The position numbers and the translations under genes are program-made. Under the pieces are notes generated by a model. That model worked only from the letters and a program-made list of their open reading frames with translations. It was not told the DNA's origin and did not search any database. Shown in pieces: positions 1 to 12,874 of a stretch of DNA of 64,000 nucleotides (positions are counted from its first letter, which is position 1; each line of letters opens with the position of its first letter). Origin of the DNA: Megaleporinus macrocephalus (lineage: Eukaryota > Chordata > Actinopteri > Characiformes > Anostomidae); NCBI GenBank assembly GCA_021613375.1, contig CM038705.1, forward strand, positions 8,827,095 to 8,891,094, given 5' to 3'.

Positions 1-93
1 CTACCAGTCGGCATCCAAAACAACAGCCCGAGGCTTAAAAATCTGCTAGCATAAATGCTAATGGCTTGAGTATAAAACTGCTAAATGGTGAAG

Positions 94-404
94 GACTCGT
101 TACAGAGTTGATAATAAAATACTGTTTTGTGTGATTATATGACCAGAAACACATTAAAACTCCAGAGAGAATCAAAATAATTCACATTTTAAAACCACTT
201 TACTACTCATAGATTAGCCTGTGTTAGCAGCTTAGCGGCTGAGGAAGCGTTCAATGCTACCTTAAAATCAGGTCTAAATAAGGTTTCTCAGTAGACAGCA
301 TGTTTAAGGTATGTAAGAATTGGGACAGTATACATGTCAGGAGCGCATACTATGATGTAAAATGCTGCCTATGTAGGGAGCTCACTAGGATTTGAGCACA
401 TCCA
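94..404. repeat. Dispersed repeat, copy 1 of 2 in the window
   Basis: About 310 bases that recur in the same orientation at 49184-49500 with small substitutions and indels. Both copies begin at GACTCGTTACAGAG and end near CACATCCA. There is no convincing open frame. The family is not recognised; the sharp shared borders suggest a transposed unit. Confidence 0.75.
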
Positions 405-1384
405 TTGTTTGGCTCTCAGACAAAGCAATGGCACAGCTTTTCTACATGGCTGTTGAGTCTTATAGAGTAAATATCCTCCAGAAAAAAATCTGATGGGAAA
501 ACGAGAACAAGGGCACTCAGCACAAAACTTGTGACAAAAGGCCGGTGTATGGCCTCAGGTGAGAATACGGGCTCTTTTCCAAACAAACACAGCACAACTG
601 CACAAGCAGCAAATCTGATTATTGCAACAGTCACAAGATTTTCTCACAGCTAAGTTGCCTTTACTCTGAATGCACTTTGGAGTGGTGGACAAAGGAGTGT
701 GCTGCGGCAGATGCACGGGAACATAGAAGGTTCAAATGGTTCCAACTTTTGGGCGACATGCTTAAGACCAGTCTTGGCACTGCCAATAGGAGTGCCAATA
801 GGTGTGCCATCACTTCCCAAAGGCTAGTTTTACTGGAGTGCCACTCACTGGTCTAACAGACGAATAACTAAAAACACTTAAAGTTATTTAACTTTAAACA
901 TAAAGTTATTGTTCTTTTAAGACTCATCCTTCATTTTGAGAATAAGTTATCAGACACTCGCCGAATGTTCAAGGTCTGAAAAGTGGCATTGGCGCCAGCC
1001 TTGCAAACTACATACCAGTGCTTTCGTTGACGTTTGAGGCAGCAGATGTCCTGATGAGTGGACCCACTGTGAAGCTTTACTTTGACATTCCTTGAAAGAA
1101 GGTTTTTGACTTCTCCTGTGAAGTTCCTCTTTTGGAGGTTTTTATTTGGACAGTGACAGTCTGCCTTATTTGCTGTCTGCGTGTTTGAAAAGCCATGCCC
1201 ATCCGTGCCCGGACATCCTCTGGCTTCTCTCGGCGGATGTGAAAACTGAGCGTGATCAGACTCTTCCTCTTGCAACCTGAATTTAAATGGACGAGTGGTC
1301 AAAGATGTGTGGAAGTCATTAGAGTGGAGAAAGCGAAGCCAAAAGTGAGAGAGAGAGGGCTGGAGGAAGGGAGTGAGTGGGAGG

Positions 1385-1415
<31 letters not shown>

Positions 1416-2785
1416 ATAAAGGATGGAGGGCTTATGAAAAGCTGAAGGAAAGAGGGTTGGGTAGGAGGAGCTGGAACGGGCAGCAGATACTTGTCTGTGT
1501 AAGACTGATTTAATTTTTTAGTTAAACCCGTCATTAATTACAAGCGATAGAGAAAATAAATAAAACATTTGATAGAACTGAATATAATTAAATGTTTTTT
1601 TCAGTATTTCTCTGCTTCTGGCAATCCAGACAATCCCAATTAGTGTGGCACTGATATGGTACTGTATTGGTACACAGTACTAACACTGAAATGCAGTACC
1701 AATGACTGACATAGCTAAGCTACTTCTGATACCCACAAGTGTTGATGCTTGCATGTACGCCAGTGGAAAGAACTTGAGAACACCTCCCTCAGACTGGAGG
1801 AAGAAACCTTGGGAGGAACCAGACTCACAAGGGGAGGCCCATCCTCCTCTGGTCAAACAGTATTTACAGTTTAATAAACTAAACACCAAAGAAAAGAGTC
1901 TCTGTTTGAAATCTGGATGGCAAAGCTTTAGAAGCTGCACAGGTAGAGGCAGTCTCTGACTGAGGCAGTCTCTGACTGAGGCAGTCTCTGACTAAGTCTT
2001 TATGTAGGCGTGAGCTGAAACAGTCCCATCCTATCTCAATGCTGGTGCATCTGGATGGCACAGTGATGTAACTGAGGGTGTAGCAGTTGACACAAATGAG
2101 CAGGAGAGCTGGCTGGTGATGGTGAGGAGGAGGCCCTGGTGGTCAGTTCTCCAACAGCGTTCAACAGACAGGAGGACAGTCATTACCTCAGGAAGAGTAA
2201 AGAGAGAGAGTTAGTGCGGCTCAGGAGTAAGACTGTAGAGAATATGAATTTTCAGAATTTTTGAGTGCGGATGGCGACTCCGGCAGATCTAACTATAACA
2301 GCCTAAACTAAAAGGAGAGAACCAGAAGGTAACATGGACATGAGAGCACCCTGAGACACTGGGATCCCCCCACTCCACCGTCAACAAACCTGTGTGATCG
2401 CGTGAAGTGGTGGAACAACAGCACCAACATCTCAGTTTACCATAAACCTCTGTGTCCATGAACCCCCAGATCTCCTGCCTTTATCTAAAAGGGAAGATTA
2501 ATTACCAAAAGCTACTAAACAAGTATGTTTTTAGTCTAGACTTAAAAATTGAGACTGTGTCAGAGTCCCGAACATTAACTGAGCCATGCTGCTTTTAGTA
2601 ATCAATCTTCCGCCTGGTAGTCATTTATAGTCAGCGCTAATGGAAGTCCACTTTGTTTTCGAGGCAGCGGAAGGAACTGCTGGACGCACGTATGAATGCT
2701 ATAAAAATAACATTCAGCTTCTTTTTTGCTGAGCTGGAGAAGCTGCTGGGTGTTTCCATGTACATACCACAGGTTAATTTATATG
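405..2785. other. Intronic sequence, no gene seen
   Basis: This stretch lies upstream of the cadm4 transmembrane exon and is presumed intron. It holds a short GA-rich microsatellite near 1358-1412. A dispersed fish repeat at about 1795-1865 (GGAAGAAACCTTGGGAGGA) is the reverse complement of the unit near 4230-4300. A 16-base motif (GGCAGTCTCTGACTGA) is repeated three times near 1950-1995. A 123-residue open frame on the minus strand at 931-1302 has no recognisable domain and I do not call it. Confidence 0.5.
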
Positions 2786-2789
2786 CTGT

Positions 2790-3920
2790 TCAGTTGAGGT
2801 CTGATGTTGAACAACTACCCATGCCATGCGGTCCAATCCGGAACAACTGCCCAAGCCATGCGGTCCAATGAGGAACAACTGCCCATCCTTTGCAGTCTGA
2901 TATGGAATAACTGCCCAAGCCATGCGGTCCAATGTGAAACAACTGCCCATCCTTTGCGGCCTTATGCAAAACAACTGCCCATCCTGTGCAGTCCGATGTG
3001 GAAGAACTGACCATCCTGTGCAGTCTGATGTGGAACAACTGCCCATGCTGTGCAGTCCAATGTGGAACAACTGCCCATGCTGTGCTTTCCAATGTGGAAC
3101 AACTGCCCATGCCGTGCGGTCCAATGTGGAACAACTGCCCATCCTTTGCAGTCTGATATGGAAGAAGTGACCATCCTGTGCAGTCTGATGTGGAACAACT
3201 GCCCATGCTGTGCAGTCCAATGTGGAACAACTGCCCATCCTTTGCAGTCTGATATGGAATAACTGCCCAAGCCATGCGGTCCAATGTGAAACAAATGCTA
3301 TGCTGTGCGGTCCAATGTGAAACAACTGCCCATCCTTTGTGGCCTTATGCAAAACAACTGCCTATCCTGTGTAGTCTGATATGGAAGAACTGACCATCCT
3401 GTGCAGTCCAATGTGGAACAACTGCCTATGCTATGCTTTCCAATGTGGAACAACTGCCCATCCTTTGCAGTCTGATATAGAAGAAGAACTGACCATGCTT
3501 TGTGGCCAATGTGGAACAACTGCCTATCCTGTGCAGTCTGATGAGGAACAACTGCCCATCCTGTGCAGTCTGATGAGAAACAACTGCCCAAGCCATGCGG
3601 TCCACTGTGAAACAACTGCTATGCTGTGCGGTCCAATGTGAAACAACTGCCCATCCTTTGCGGCCTTATGCAAAACAACTGCCCATCCTGTGTAGTCTGA
3701 TATGGAAGAACTAACCATCCTGTACAGTCTCTTGTGGAACAACTACCCATGCCGTGCAGTCCAATGAGTAACAACTGCCCATCCTTTGCAGTTTGATATA
3801 GAACAACTGCCCAAGCCATGCAGTCCAACGTGGAACAACTGCCCATGCTGTGCTTTCCAGTGTGGAACAACTGCCCATGCCGTGCGGTCCAATGTGGAAC
3901 AACTGCCCATCCTGTGCGGC
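2790..3920. repeat. 32-bp minisatellite, about 35 copies
   Basis: Tandem array with a 32-base unit built on GGAACAACTGCCCATG and a variable GCAGTCCAATGT part. Units differ by scattered substitutions. Because 32 is not a multiple of three, all frames stay open over stretches and give long repetitive frames on both strands. Those frames are by-products, not genes. Confidence 0.93.
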
Positions 3921-4224
3921 CTGCTGCTTCATCTGCCTTGACGGGCTTCCTCTGTTTGCCTGCAGTCTGGAGCAGTTTAGCATGGAGCTTCCTGCTGTCC
4001 AGCTCTATGTATTAATCTCCCCGTATGCCCTTCTCCTGCCTTCTTATATTAATACTAATATATGATCACTGTAAGCTTCTAGCAGCAGTCATTGGCGAAC
4101 AGTCACTGGTTTAACTGGTAACAGTGACTGATTTTCATCTGTTTCCATCAGATGTTTACTTTTTCTCTACATTAAATTGTGAATCTTATTCTTTGTGTAT
4201 TGCTTTTGTACTTTTTGCTATCCG

Positions 4225-4330
4225 GTGTGGGCCAGAAGAGGATGGGTTCCCCTTTTTGTGTCAAGTTCCTCTTGAGGTTTCTTCCTCTTGGACAGCTACA
4301 CATCCTTTTCAATCTATAGCGCTGAGGTGT
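4225..4330 (+). repeat. Dispersed teleost repeat fragment
   Basis: Contains GCCAGAAGAGGATGGGTTCC followed by a degenerate TTCCTCTTGAGGTTTCTTCC, a combination I know as a very common interspersed repeat of fish genomes. Inverted pieces occur near 1795-1865 and related pieces near 19990-20240 and 22340-22390. The class is uncertain. Confidence 0.55.
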
Positions 4331-5166
4331 CTTCTCACTTATGGATGGTTTCAGACCTAAAGCGAGAGTGGAGCTTGATGTTCTCCACTCTGTCAGGCTT
4401 TAAGTGATGTTTATTTGATGGGTTTAATTTTGGTGGTCTTCCAGGTTTTGCACATTGTTTTTAGGAGTCTGATTCACTCTGTAGCTTTACCAAAAATTTT
4501 TTTCTAATTCTTCTTGAAAAGAAACATAATATCAGTCCTCGCTGATGGATTTCATATCACACTTAGTGTTGCCCACTCTGCTGTAGTTACTGTTTCTTGC
4601 TGTTTTGTCCTGACGCTGAGGAATGACTTGCACTTAGAGGCCGTTTTTGACTGGAAATGAAGTAAATACATACACAAAGCACCGCATATACACTCAGCCG
4701 GAGGAGAAACAGCATTAGGAACAGAGAGAGGCCGGTTTAGCCGAAATAGGCAAGCGACTGCAGAGAAACGAGATGAACGAGCTGCGATATGGAGAGATAT
4801 TAGGGGAAAGAAGGATGGGGTGAGAGTGAAGCAGCACTCCACTGCACCCTGCTGGTCGCGAGAGGAACAAAGCAGCGCTCCGGACTGACCCTTGATGTCC
4901 ACTTTGGAACTTCAAACTGACCTGAACGGCCTACAGAAGTCAATGCGGTGTAACATCTGCTTAACATCAGCGCCTGATTGGACCCGAGCCCGTGGCGAGC
5001 AGATGGCAGACCCATGTTCACTTCCACACACTCACTTCCACATCTGTGTGTTTGGCTCTCTGCCTGTTTGTCCTAGATATCCGTCTACACATACGCGCAC
5101 GCGTCAGTGCTACTCCTGCATGTGCAGCGGTGAGGAGCGTGTATATTTCACCTCTCTGTGCTACAG

Positions 5167-5408
5167 ATCATCGCTGTCCAATGAAAAACAGGTCTTAAAA
5201 ATGGCAACTTTACAGGAGAGGCCAAAAACTGTCCTCACTTTCAATGGAAGTCAATGGAACCAGAATTTTTTCCAAACTATTTTGGAGCATTTCTATTGGT
5301 CCATTTATCATGAAATTGTCCCACAATGTTAACAGCAGCTGCTGCATTTAATTGATGTAGAAAAATAGAAATCGAAAATGGAAAAAATAGAAATAGGCGA
5401 CAGTCCAG
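5167..5408 (+). mobile_element. MITE of the CGCTGTCCAATGAAAAAC family, copy A
   Basis: Starts with ATCGCTGTCCAATGAAAAAC and continues with the body shared by all copies (CTTTACAGGAGAGGCCAAAA, then CAATGGAAGTCAATGGAACC, then TTTCTATTGGTCC). The right terminal inverted repeat is decayed (GGCGACAGTCC near 5395). Other copies lie at 19362, 27733-27970, 40258, 54269 and 54521. It is non-coding; superfamily unknown. Confidence 0.75.
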
Positions 5409-6189
5409 GTTGAGCTTAACCTTTTAATTTGGGGCCTCAATGTCAAACACACATGAGGAAAATCCCACCTTGACGATAATACCAACTTCTGCCAGCCCCC
5501 CAGGGGGCGTAGTTTGAACATGGATGTTTAAAGCTCCTGAAAAACGTTCCATGATTTATTTAAAGCTTCTTGTAGACACGGTAGCAGAAGTCTTGAAGCA
5601 GTGAGCTCTGGTGTAGTGCTGACACGTTATATTCCATATCTAACAACCCCCTTATTAAGCTTCCCCTCATATCCTCACGTATTTGGTCCATCCATTCGTT
5701 TGTCTGTGACTTTTTCATCTTGTTACTGTCACATGAACGCTGGACAATGATTTTAGTTCTGTAGGAATGGACAGGCTTCACCTTGTTGATTGTCATCTGT
5801 CAGCTGTTCAGCCCCTAAATCAGGGGTATTTAATTAGAGTCAGTAAGGTCCACCTAGAGGAGATCTCCTCAGGCCAAGGTCCGGACCGTCATCATTTCTA
5901 ACTTGTGTTCTGATTCAGTGGTGTATCCTGTTTACTGAAGTAGTCTAGTATCAGCATCTTATACCATCAGCTACTGAAACACCAACACATTTTTTTATTT
6001 ACTGTTTAAATGCTGAACTTAATAAACAATTTTTTCATCACTTGAAGAGTTTAACATCTTAACAGTTTATCTCTCTCTTGTATTCCTCCACACTTTCTCT
6101 TGTTTAGTGAGAGAACTGAGCTCTCGGTTGTCCAGCCAGGACTTTAAACCTGGGCTGAAATTGTGTTAGGACCACATATGAGATATCTG
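5409..6189. other. Intronic sequence with an unrecognised 78-codon frame
   Basis: No gene can be supported. A minus-strand frame at 5796-5560 encodes 78 residues of ordinary, non-repetitive composition ending CYRVYKKL. I do not recognise a family, see no splice or promoter context for it, and treat it as chance or a decayed insertion. The rest is AT-rich. Confidence 0.35.
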
Positions 6190-6315
6190 GGCCTTTGACC
6201 ATGCAATGGACTGGCAACCTGTCCATGGTGTACTCCGCCTTCGCCTTATGACGCTGGGATTTCCCAGACTTGTGGGATACAGTGGAAGATATTGGATAGA
6301 TAGATGAATGGATAT
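6190..6315 (+). mobile_element. SINE 3' fragment
   Basis: Contains GCAATGGACTGGCAACCTGT, then GCTGGGATTTCCCAG and a decayed GGATAGATAGATGAATGGAT tail. This matches the 3' part of the better preserved SINE at 54788-55095, so it is a truncated copy. Confidence 0.6.
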
Positions 6316-8325
6316 GAGATACATGGCTACTTTTAATTAGCACCACAGTCTCAGAACATATGAGATGTTGGTTTGCAGCTGTCTGTATGAAGTATAACAT
6401 CTCTGTCTCGGTTCATTCCTGTTGGAAAAGTTGTTTTTCGCCATCGACTTCTATTTTTTTAGAGCATGCCGTCTGACTCGCTTTATTCTCCGACTGACTA
6501 TTGATAATCCTTCTCAATAGTTTATCAGTTTGGGTCCGCATTGGACAACATCTGGGTCCAGACCCGGACTGCGGCCCACCTATTAGTGACCGCTATCCTA
6601 AATAAATGACTTCCAACCTCATATAGAAAAGCACGGCATGATAAATAAAATACCATATATTTTTCCTTGCTTTGATTTCTACCCATGGGGAGGAGGGGTC
6701 CAAACTTTGGTGCTACATCTCCATTCCCTGGGCAATTAATTGCTCTTTGTTATGATGCTGATGGTTTATCTAGAGGTCACCATTCCAGAGAGGATAAAAA
6801 CTTAACATTTCCTTTTTAGTTCCTAGATATCATTAGACCCTCTCCTCTCCGAAGGCCAAGAAGGTGCTGAGGGTGCAAAAAGCCTAATGAGAAGCTGGAG
6901 CTCACGTCATTGTGTTCATTGTATTGTGTGAAGGTGCTATAAATGAATTTTATTTTGTAGCTCTCGCTGTTAGGTTACACCAGTTTTGTGCATAGTTGGA
7001 ACGAATCAGAACACTCAGGTGCAAAGGTGAAATCCATGAGCAGGCTTGTTTATGGAATAACAACAGAGAATTCAGAAATAATGTAGAACTGGGCAGAGTG
7101 ATGGAAGAGATAGCCAGGAAACCTGGGCAGTTTAGCGGGTTAGCTGTGGAAGTAGGCCGAGTAGAGTAGATGGTAAGCAGCCATAGATGGTAACTCCAAC
7201 TAGAGTTGGCTTTTCCAGGTGTTGGTTTCTCGTCTGAGCAGTGAATAGAGCGGTTCCTCTGGCGTTGTGTTTTCCTGGAACGAAGTCTTGTCTGAGCAGT
7301 GCGTAGAACAGAACCCCTCAGCCGTAGCCTTTCTCCAGGATAGAAGTCCTGTCCGAGCAGAGACAAAGACCCTTATCCAAGGGTAACGATAAAGAACAGT
7401 TCAAAATAGAGACTTAACAGGGCTGGCGAGTGGCACAGAGAGAATGTAGGCTGAACAAATCTCCCATTGCCGTTATGTTGAGTTAACTCTTCACCACATC
7501 GAGACGTAGAACAGAGACAGCGGAGAGTTGACTGGCCTTGAGCTCAGAATGAGAGAGTCCAACGTAACGTTGATGGTCTTGAGAAAACTTGACTTGGAAG
7601 ACGACGGGAGTTGACTTGACTTGGCAGAGTTCAGCTTATCCTAACTGAACGAAGAAACAACAGGAGGCCTGGTGCGTACTCAAGAGTGTACGTTCATTAC
7701 CACACACTGAGGGGAGTGTAAGGAGGGGATTTAAAGAGTGAGTTGAGGGGATATAAAGGTGATTCTTCAATTAGGGGAACTTTTACGTGTTAAAATGACT
7801 TTAATACAAAACAATTATTTTAGGAATGAAAAAAAATACCCCAAAAATTTACACACTAAAATCATTATGATTTCCAATTTTTATAATGATTTAAACATCA
7901 ATATTTTGCTACTTTGGCATTGTCCCCAACCCAGACTTTAAAACTCCTGTGCCCCAATAAAATACTAAAAAGTGATCAATTTATGAAAAAGATCACAATA
8001 TGAGTTTCATAAAAACTTAAAAAGAAACTAAATGTACTGTTTAGTTTCATATTTGTACCTATGCATATTTTAAACAATATATTATCATCACCAACATTGT
8101 CGTCATTACCGCAACAGTGTATGACTTATTTAATTATTTAAAGGTAGCACTTGTTTATGCTGTAACCATGGAAACAAAGACTCACAAAGGAGCACATGTC
8201 AGCCATGAGTGAGGAGTGACATGTTAATGTGTGTAAATGGGAGTAACTGAATCATGTATTGCTTCTGATCATAGAGTACATTTATTATGTAGAGTCATTA
8301 CCGTTTACATCAGTACGGCAGTACT
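6316..8325. other. Intronic sequence; possible unclassified mobile element
   Basis: The part at about 6960-7740 is denser in G+C and contains internally similar segments (CTCGTCTGAGCAGTG, CTTGTCTGAGCAGTG and CCTGTCCGAGCAGAG) and runs of GACTTG. It could be a decayed LTR or other element, but no terminal repeats or protein matches are visible. The rest is AT-rich with no feature seen. Confidence 0.3.
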
Positions 8326-8329
8326 TTAT

Positions 8330-8547
8330 AACTAAACATTACATTTACACATTATTTATTTATTTACAACTTAACATTACATTTACATATTATTTATTTA
8401 TTTACAAATAAACATTACATTTACACATTATTTATTTATTTACAACTAAACATTACATTTACACATTATTTATTTATTTACAAATAAACATTACATTTAC
8501 ACATTATTTATTTATTTACAACTAAACATTACATTTACACATTATTT
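8330..8547. repeat. 38-bp AT-rich minisatellite, about 6 copies
   Basis: Unit of about 38 bases: AACATTACATTTACACATTA followed by TTTATTTATTTACAA. Copies are nearly identical, suggesting recent amplification. Confidence 0.9.
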
Positions 8548-9320
8548 AAGTCTAACAGTGTGATTTTATAATGAAATTCAAGTGAAATTCTTAATTTTTT
8601 AAAACTAAAAATTACAAAAGTTAAGATGGCAAAGGAGCCAGCAATTGAAGAATCACCCATAACTGGAGGGCGAGGACAAGGAACACAAGACACAACATAA
8701 GCACAAACCACATGGCACTTACATAGAACCTTATATAACCCAGACAAACAGACAGGCAAAGCAAGATAAAACCCTTACAATAATATTCTATCATTCTGTT
8801 TGTTGGTTCTCTTTATTATTTGTTGTACACAGACTGACTAGAGCTGGACTGTATGAATGGAAAAAGCTATGTCTGATATACCCCTGGAGCAGATGTGTCG
8901 TCCACCAATTTTTGGTGAATTTTGCAAATCAAGTCAGATGATCCAATAAACAGTGACATAGCAGGGCGTAAGTCATGTGGTCCACCTGATCTTATTGCTT
9001 GAATACAGCAAACACACAAACACTGTTTCTTAACAGTCGCCCACAACCCGATACTCATCACAAGTGGGCAGCTTGTATAACTGCTGGAGATTCTCTTGTC
9101 AGTGGGCACGGGTGGGCAGCGCCTGGAAACATCTTGAACTAAAGGTTACAATGAATATGCAAGTTGGACACGGCGGTCCTATAGCTTCTCCAATAATGGT
9201 GCCTCTCAAACCCCAGCCCATATATTCCTATCTAATATATACACCCACACATTCCATCTAACTTCAATTCAAATAAAAATTGAATTACTTCCAGTTGTAC
9301 ATAAAAGAACACGTTGCTGT
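8548..9320. other. Intronic sequence, nothing recognised
   Basis: Mixed-composition sequence without open frames of interest, splice-flanked exons or repeats that I can identify. Confidence 0.4.
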
Positions 9321-9324
9321 ACTG

Positions 9325-10195
9325 TGCAGTAGATTTATTGTCTAATTCCTGCATGTACAGTAGATCTATTGTCTAATTCCTGCATGTACAGTAGATCTAT
9401 TGTCTAATTCCTGTATGTCCAGTAGATCTATTGTCTAATTCCTGCATGTACAGTAGATCTATTGTCTAATTCCTGTATGTACAGTAGATCTATTGTCTAA
9501 TTCCTGTATGTGCAGTAGTTCTATTGTCTAATTCCTGCATGTACAGTAGATCTATTGTCTAATTCCTGTATGTACAGTAGATCTATTGTCTAATTCCTGC
9601 ATGTACAGTAGTTCTATTGTCTAATTCTTGCATGTACAGTAGATCTATTGTCTAATTCCTGTATGTGCAGTAGATCTATTGTCTAATTCCTGTATGTACA
9701 GTAGATCTATTGTCTAATTCTTGCATGTACAGTAGTTCTATTGTCTAATTACTGCATGTACAGTAGATCTATTGTCTAATTCCTGCATGTACAGTAGATC
9801 TATTGTCTAATTACTGCATGTACAGTAGTTCTATTGTCTAATTACTGCATATACAGTAGTTGTATTGTCTAATTACTGCATGTACAGTAGTTGTATTGTC
9901 TAATTCCTGCATGTACAGTAGATCTATTGTCTAATTACTGCATATACAGTAGTTGTATTGTCTAATTACTGCATGTACAGTAGTTGTATTGTCTAATTAC
10001 TGCATGTACAGTAGTTGTATTGTCTAATTACTTCATATACAGTAGTTGTATTGTCTAATTCCTGCATGTGCAGTAGTTCTAGTCTAATTACTTCATATAC
10101 AGTAGTTCTATTGTCTAATTACTGCATGTACAGTAGATCTATTGTCTAATTACTTCATATACAGTAGTTCTATTGTCTAATTCCTGCCTGTACAG
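9325..10195. repeat. 31-bp minisatellite, about 28 copies
   Basis: Tandem unit of 31 bases made of GTAGATCTATTGTCTAATTC and CTGCATGTACA. Variants substitute GTAGTTCTAT or GTAGTTGTAT and TTACTTCATA; the variants cluster toward the right end, showing a history of local duplication. Non-coding. Confidence 0.95.
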
Positions 10196-10379
10196 TGTCT
10201 AACTTGTTCCCTTATCATTCCCTCATAGAGAATGTATCTGTGTCTGTTACTCCATCCTCCACCTCACCCTCCACCTCATCCTCAACCTCATCCCCCACCC
10301 CTTCATCCCCCAGTTTAGCGCTGGAACCCAGAGGTAACCCTTCTCCTCTCTTGTTTTTTCTCCTTCCTTCTCCTTAGTT

Positions 10380-11190
10380 TTCTTCCATTTGCTTCTCTTT
10401 GCCTTTTCTTTTTGTTGCTTCTCTTCTGTGTTTTCCATCTACCTTGCCTCTTTTTTTCTCTTCAGTTCTCATCTGCTCTTATCAGTTTTCTCCTTGTATT
10501 GTTTTTCTCTTCAAGTCTGTTCTTATCTCTTATCTTTAGTTCTCTCCTCATCTCCTCTCTTCAGTTCTCTCCTTGTCTCCTTTCTTCAGTTCTTTTCTCG
10601 TCTCGTCTCCTCAATTCTCTCCTCATGTCTTTTTTTCTTCAGGTCTCTCATCTATTTTTCTTTTCTTCAGGTCTCTCATCTCTTCTCATATCTTTTCAGT
10701 TCTTTCTTTTCTCTTCAGGTCTTTTCCAGTCACTACTTCAGTTCTCTCTTTGTTTCTTTACTTCTCTTCAGGCATATTCTCATCTCTTCTCTTCAGTTAT
10801 TTCTTTGTCTCTTTTCTTCTCTTCAGGTCTCTTCTCTTCAGTTCTCTTTTAGTCTCTTTTCTTCTCTTCAAGTCTATACTCTTCTCTTCAGTTCTCTCTT
10901 TGTCTCTTTCCATCTCTTCAGTTCTCTTCTCATATCTTCTTTTCAGTTCTCTCTTAGTCTCTTTTCTTCTCTTCAGGTCTCTTCTCATCTCTTCTCCTCA
11001 GTTCTCTCTTTGTCTATTTTCCTCTCTTCAGTTCTCTTCTTATATCTTCTTTTCAGTTCTCTCCTCGTCTCTTTTCGTTTCTCTGGTTCTTTTCTTGTTT
11101 CTACACTCTCTACGCTTTTCCTCTGTTCTTTTTTCTTCAGGTCTTTCCTGCAGTCTTCAGTTCTTTTCTTGTATTTTTTCTTCTCTCTGT
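10380..11190. repeat. Pyrimidine-rich TCTTCAGTTCTC array
   Basis: Irregular tandem array of TCTCTTCAGTTCTC and CTTCTCTTCAGGTCTC units on the plus strand, almost free of purines except for the CAG core. The array repeats many sequences that resemble 3' splice sites (polypyrimidine then CAG). Long plus-strand frames of Ser/Leu/Phe are translation artefacts. Confidence 0.85.
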
Positions 11191-11694
11191 CTCCCTCACT
11201 CCTCCCTGCACTGGATAATGTTCTACCTTCTTCATTCACTGTAGTCACATCATCTATTTATTCTCTTTTCTGCAAGAGCAGCTTTTATGCAATCTGTATA
11301 TTCCTCTTACCGTATAGCTTCATTAATGGGCTGTTATTTATTAACACTCAGCCTCACACACACACACACACACGAGTGCTTCCATTGTCTTCAGTGTCCT
11401 TGTCCTCTCTCAAGCACCAGCGCTTTTCTCTGTCCAGTCAGCGGTTGTGTACTATTCCTTTCCATTACGTGAGCGTGTGCAGATGAAAACAGTCACCCAG
11501 ATAAAGACGAGGGAAGGAGAGAGAGAAGGGGACCGGGCGGAAGTGCGGGTCCCTATGGTGTTTCAGGTCAAAGGGGTGTTTATTGCCATGGACACGGTCA
11601 TCACTGCAAGCAGACACACATATAAGCTCACTCTGCACTCCTCAACAATGCATGACTTTCTTATGGGACACTTGGGAGCTGGGAGTACACAGCA

Positions 11695-12845
11695 AATAAT
11701 AATGATCAGAGTTGATCACTGTAATGGTCAGAGTTGATCACTGTAATGGTCAGAGTTGATCACTGTAATGTCAGAGTTGATCACTGTAATGGTCAGAGTT
11801 GATCACTGTAATAGTCAGAGTTGATCACTGTAATGTCAGAGTTGATCACTGTAATGGTCAGAGTTGATCACTGTAATAGTCAGAGTTGATCGCTGTAATA
11901 GTCAGAGTTGATCACTGTAATAGTCAGAGTTGATCACTGTAATGATCAGAGTTGATCACTGTAATGGTCAGAGTTTATCACTGTAATAGTCAGAGTTGAT
12001 CACTGTAATAGTCAGAGTTGATCACTGTAATAGTCAGAGTTGATCACTGTAATGGTCAGAGTTGATCACTGTAATGGTCGGAGTTGATCACTGTAATGGT
12101 CAGAGTTGATCACTGTAATAGTCAGAGTTGATCGCTGTAATAGTCAGAGTTGATCACTGTAATGTCAGAGTTGATCACTGTAATGGTCAGAGTTGATCAC
12201 TGTAATAGTCAGAGTCGATCACTGTAATGTCAGAGTTGATCACTGTGATGGTCAGAGTTGATCACTGTGATGGTCAGAGTTGATCACTGTAATGGTCTGA
12301 GTTGGTCACTGTAATAGAGTTGAATATTGTGATGGTCAGAGTTGATCACTGTAATAGAGTTGAATACTGTTATGATCAGAGTTGATCACTGTAATGGTCA
12401 GAGTTGATCACTGTAATAGAGTTGAATACTGTAATGGTCAGAGTTGATCACTGTAATAGAGTTGAATACTGTTATGATCAGAGTTGATCACTGTTATGAT
12501 CAGAGTTGATCACTGTTATGGTCAGAGTTGATCACTGTAATAGAGTTGAATACTGTTATGATCAGAGTTGATCACTGTTATGATCAGAGTTGATCACTGG
12601 TATGATCAGAGTTGATCACTGTAATAGTCACAGTTGATCACTGTAATGGTCTTTTACTGGAGTTCAGATTTTCTGTCCCAGAGTGATCACTGTAATAGTC
12701 AGAGTTGGTGACTGTAATGGTCAGGATTGATCACTGTAATGGTCAGGATTGATCACTGTAATGGTCAGGGTTGATCACTGTAATGGTCAGAGTTGATCAC
12801 TGTAATGCTCAGAGTTGATCACTGTAATGGTCAGGGTTGATCCCA
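11695..12845. repeat. 22-bp minisatellite, about 50 copies
   Basis: Unit GTTGATCACTGTAATGGTCA plus GA (22 bases), with 20- to 22-base variants and, from about 12300, a second unit type containing AGAGTTGAATACTGT. Nearly every unit carries the palindrome TGATCA, giving a dense run of GATC sites. Confidence 0.95.
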
Positions 12846-12874
12846 AACCTCATGGTTTCATTTAAACTACAGCC

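Noticed and set aside
931..1302. 123-codon minus-strand frame of normal composition
   Set aside because: No recognisable domain, no splice or promoter support; kept as unexplained only.
2774..3352. 192-codon His/Cys/Trp-rich frame
   Set aside because: Translation of the 32-bp minisatellite; all three frames are open alike.
2790..3920. CRISPR-like array
   Set aside because: Repeat and spacer are not distinguishable; it is a plain tandem array in vertebrate DNA. The same applies to the other arrays.
5560..5796. 78-codon minus-strand frame ending CYRVYKKL
   Set aside because: I considered a small conserved protein but could not match a family with confidence.
10389..11486. 365-codon Ser/Phe/Leu frame
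   Set aside because: Translation of the TCTTCAG array.
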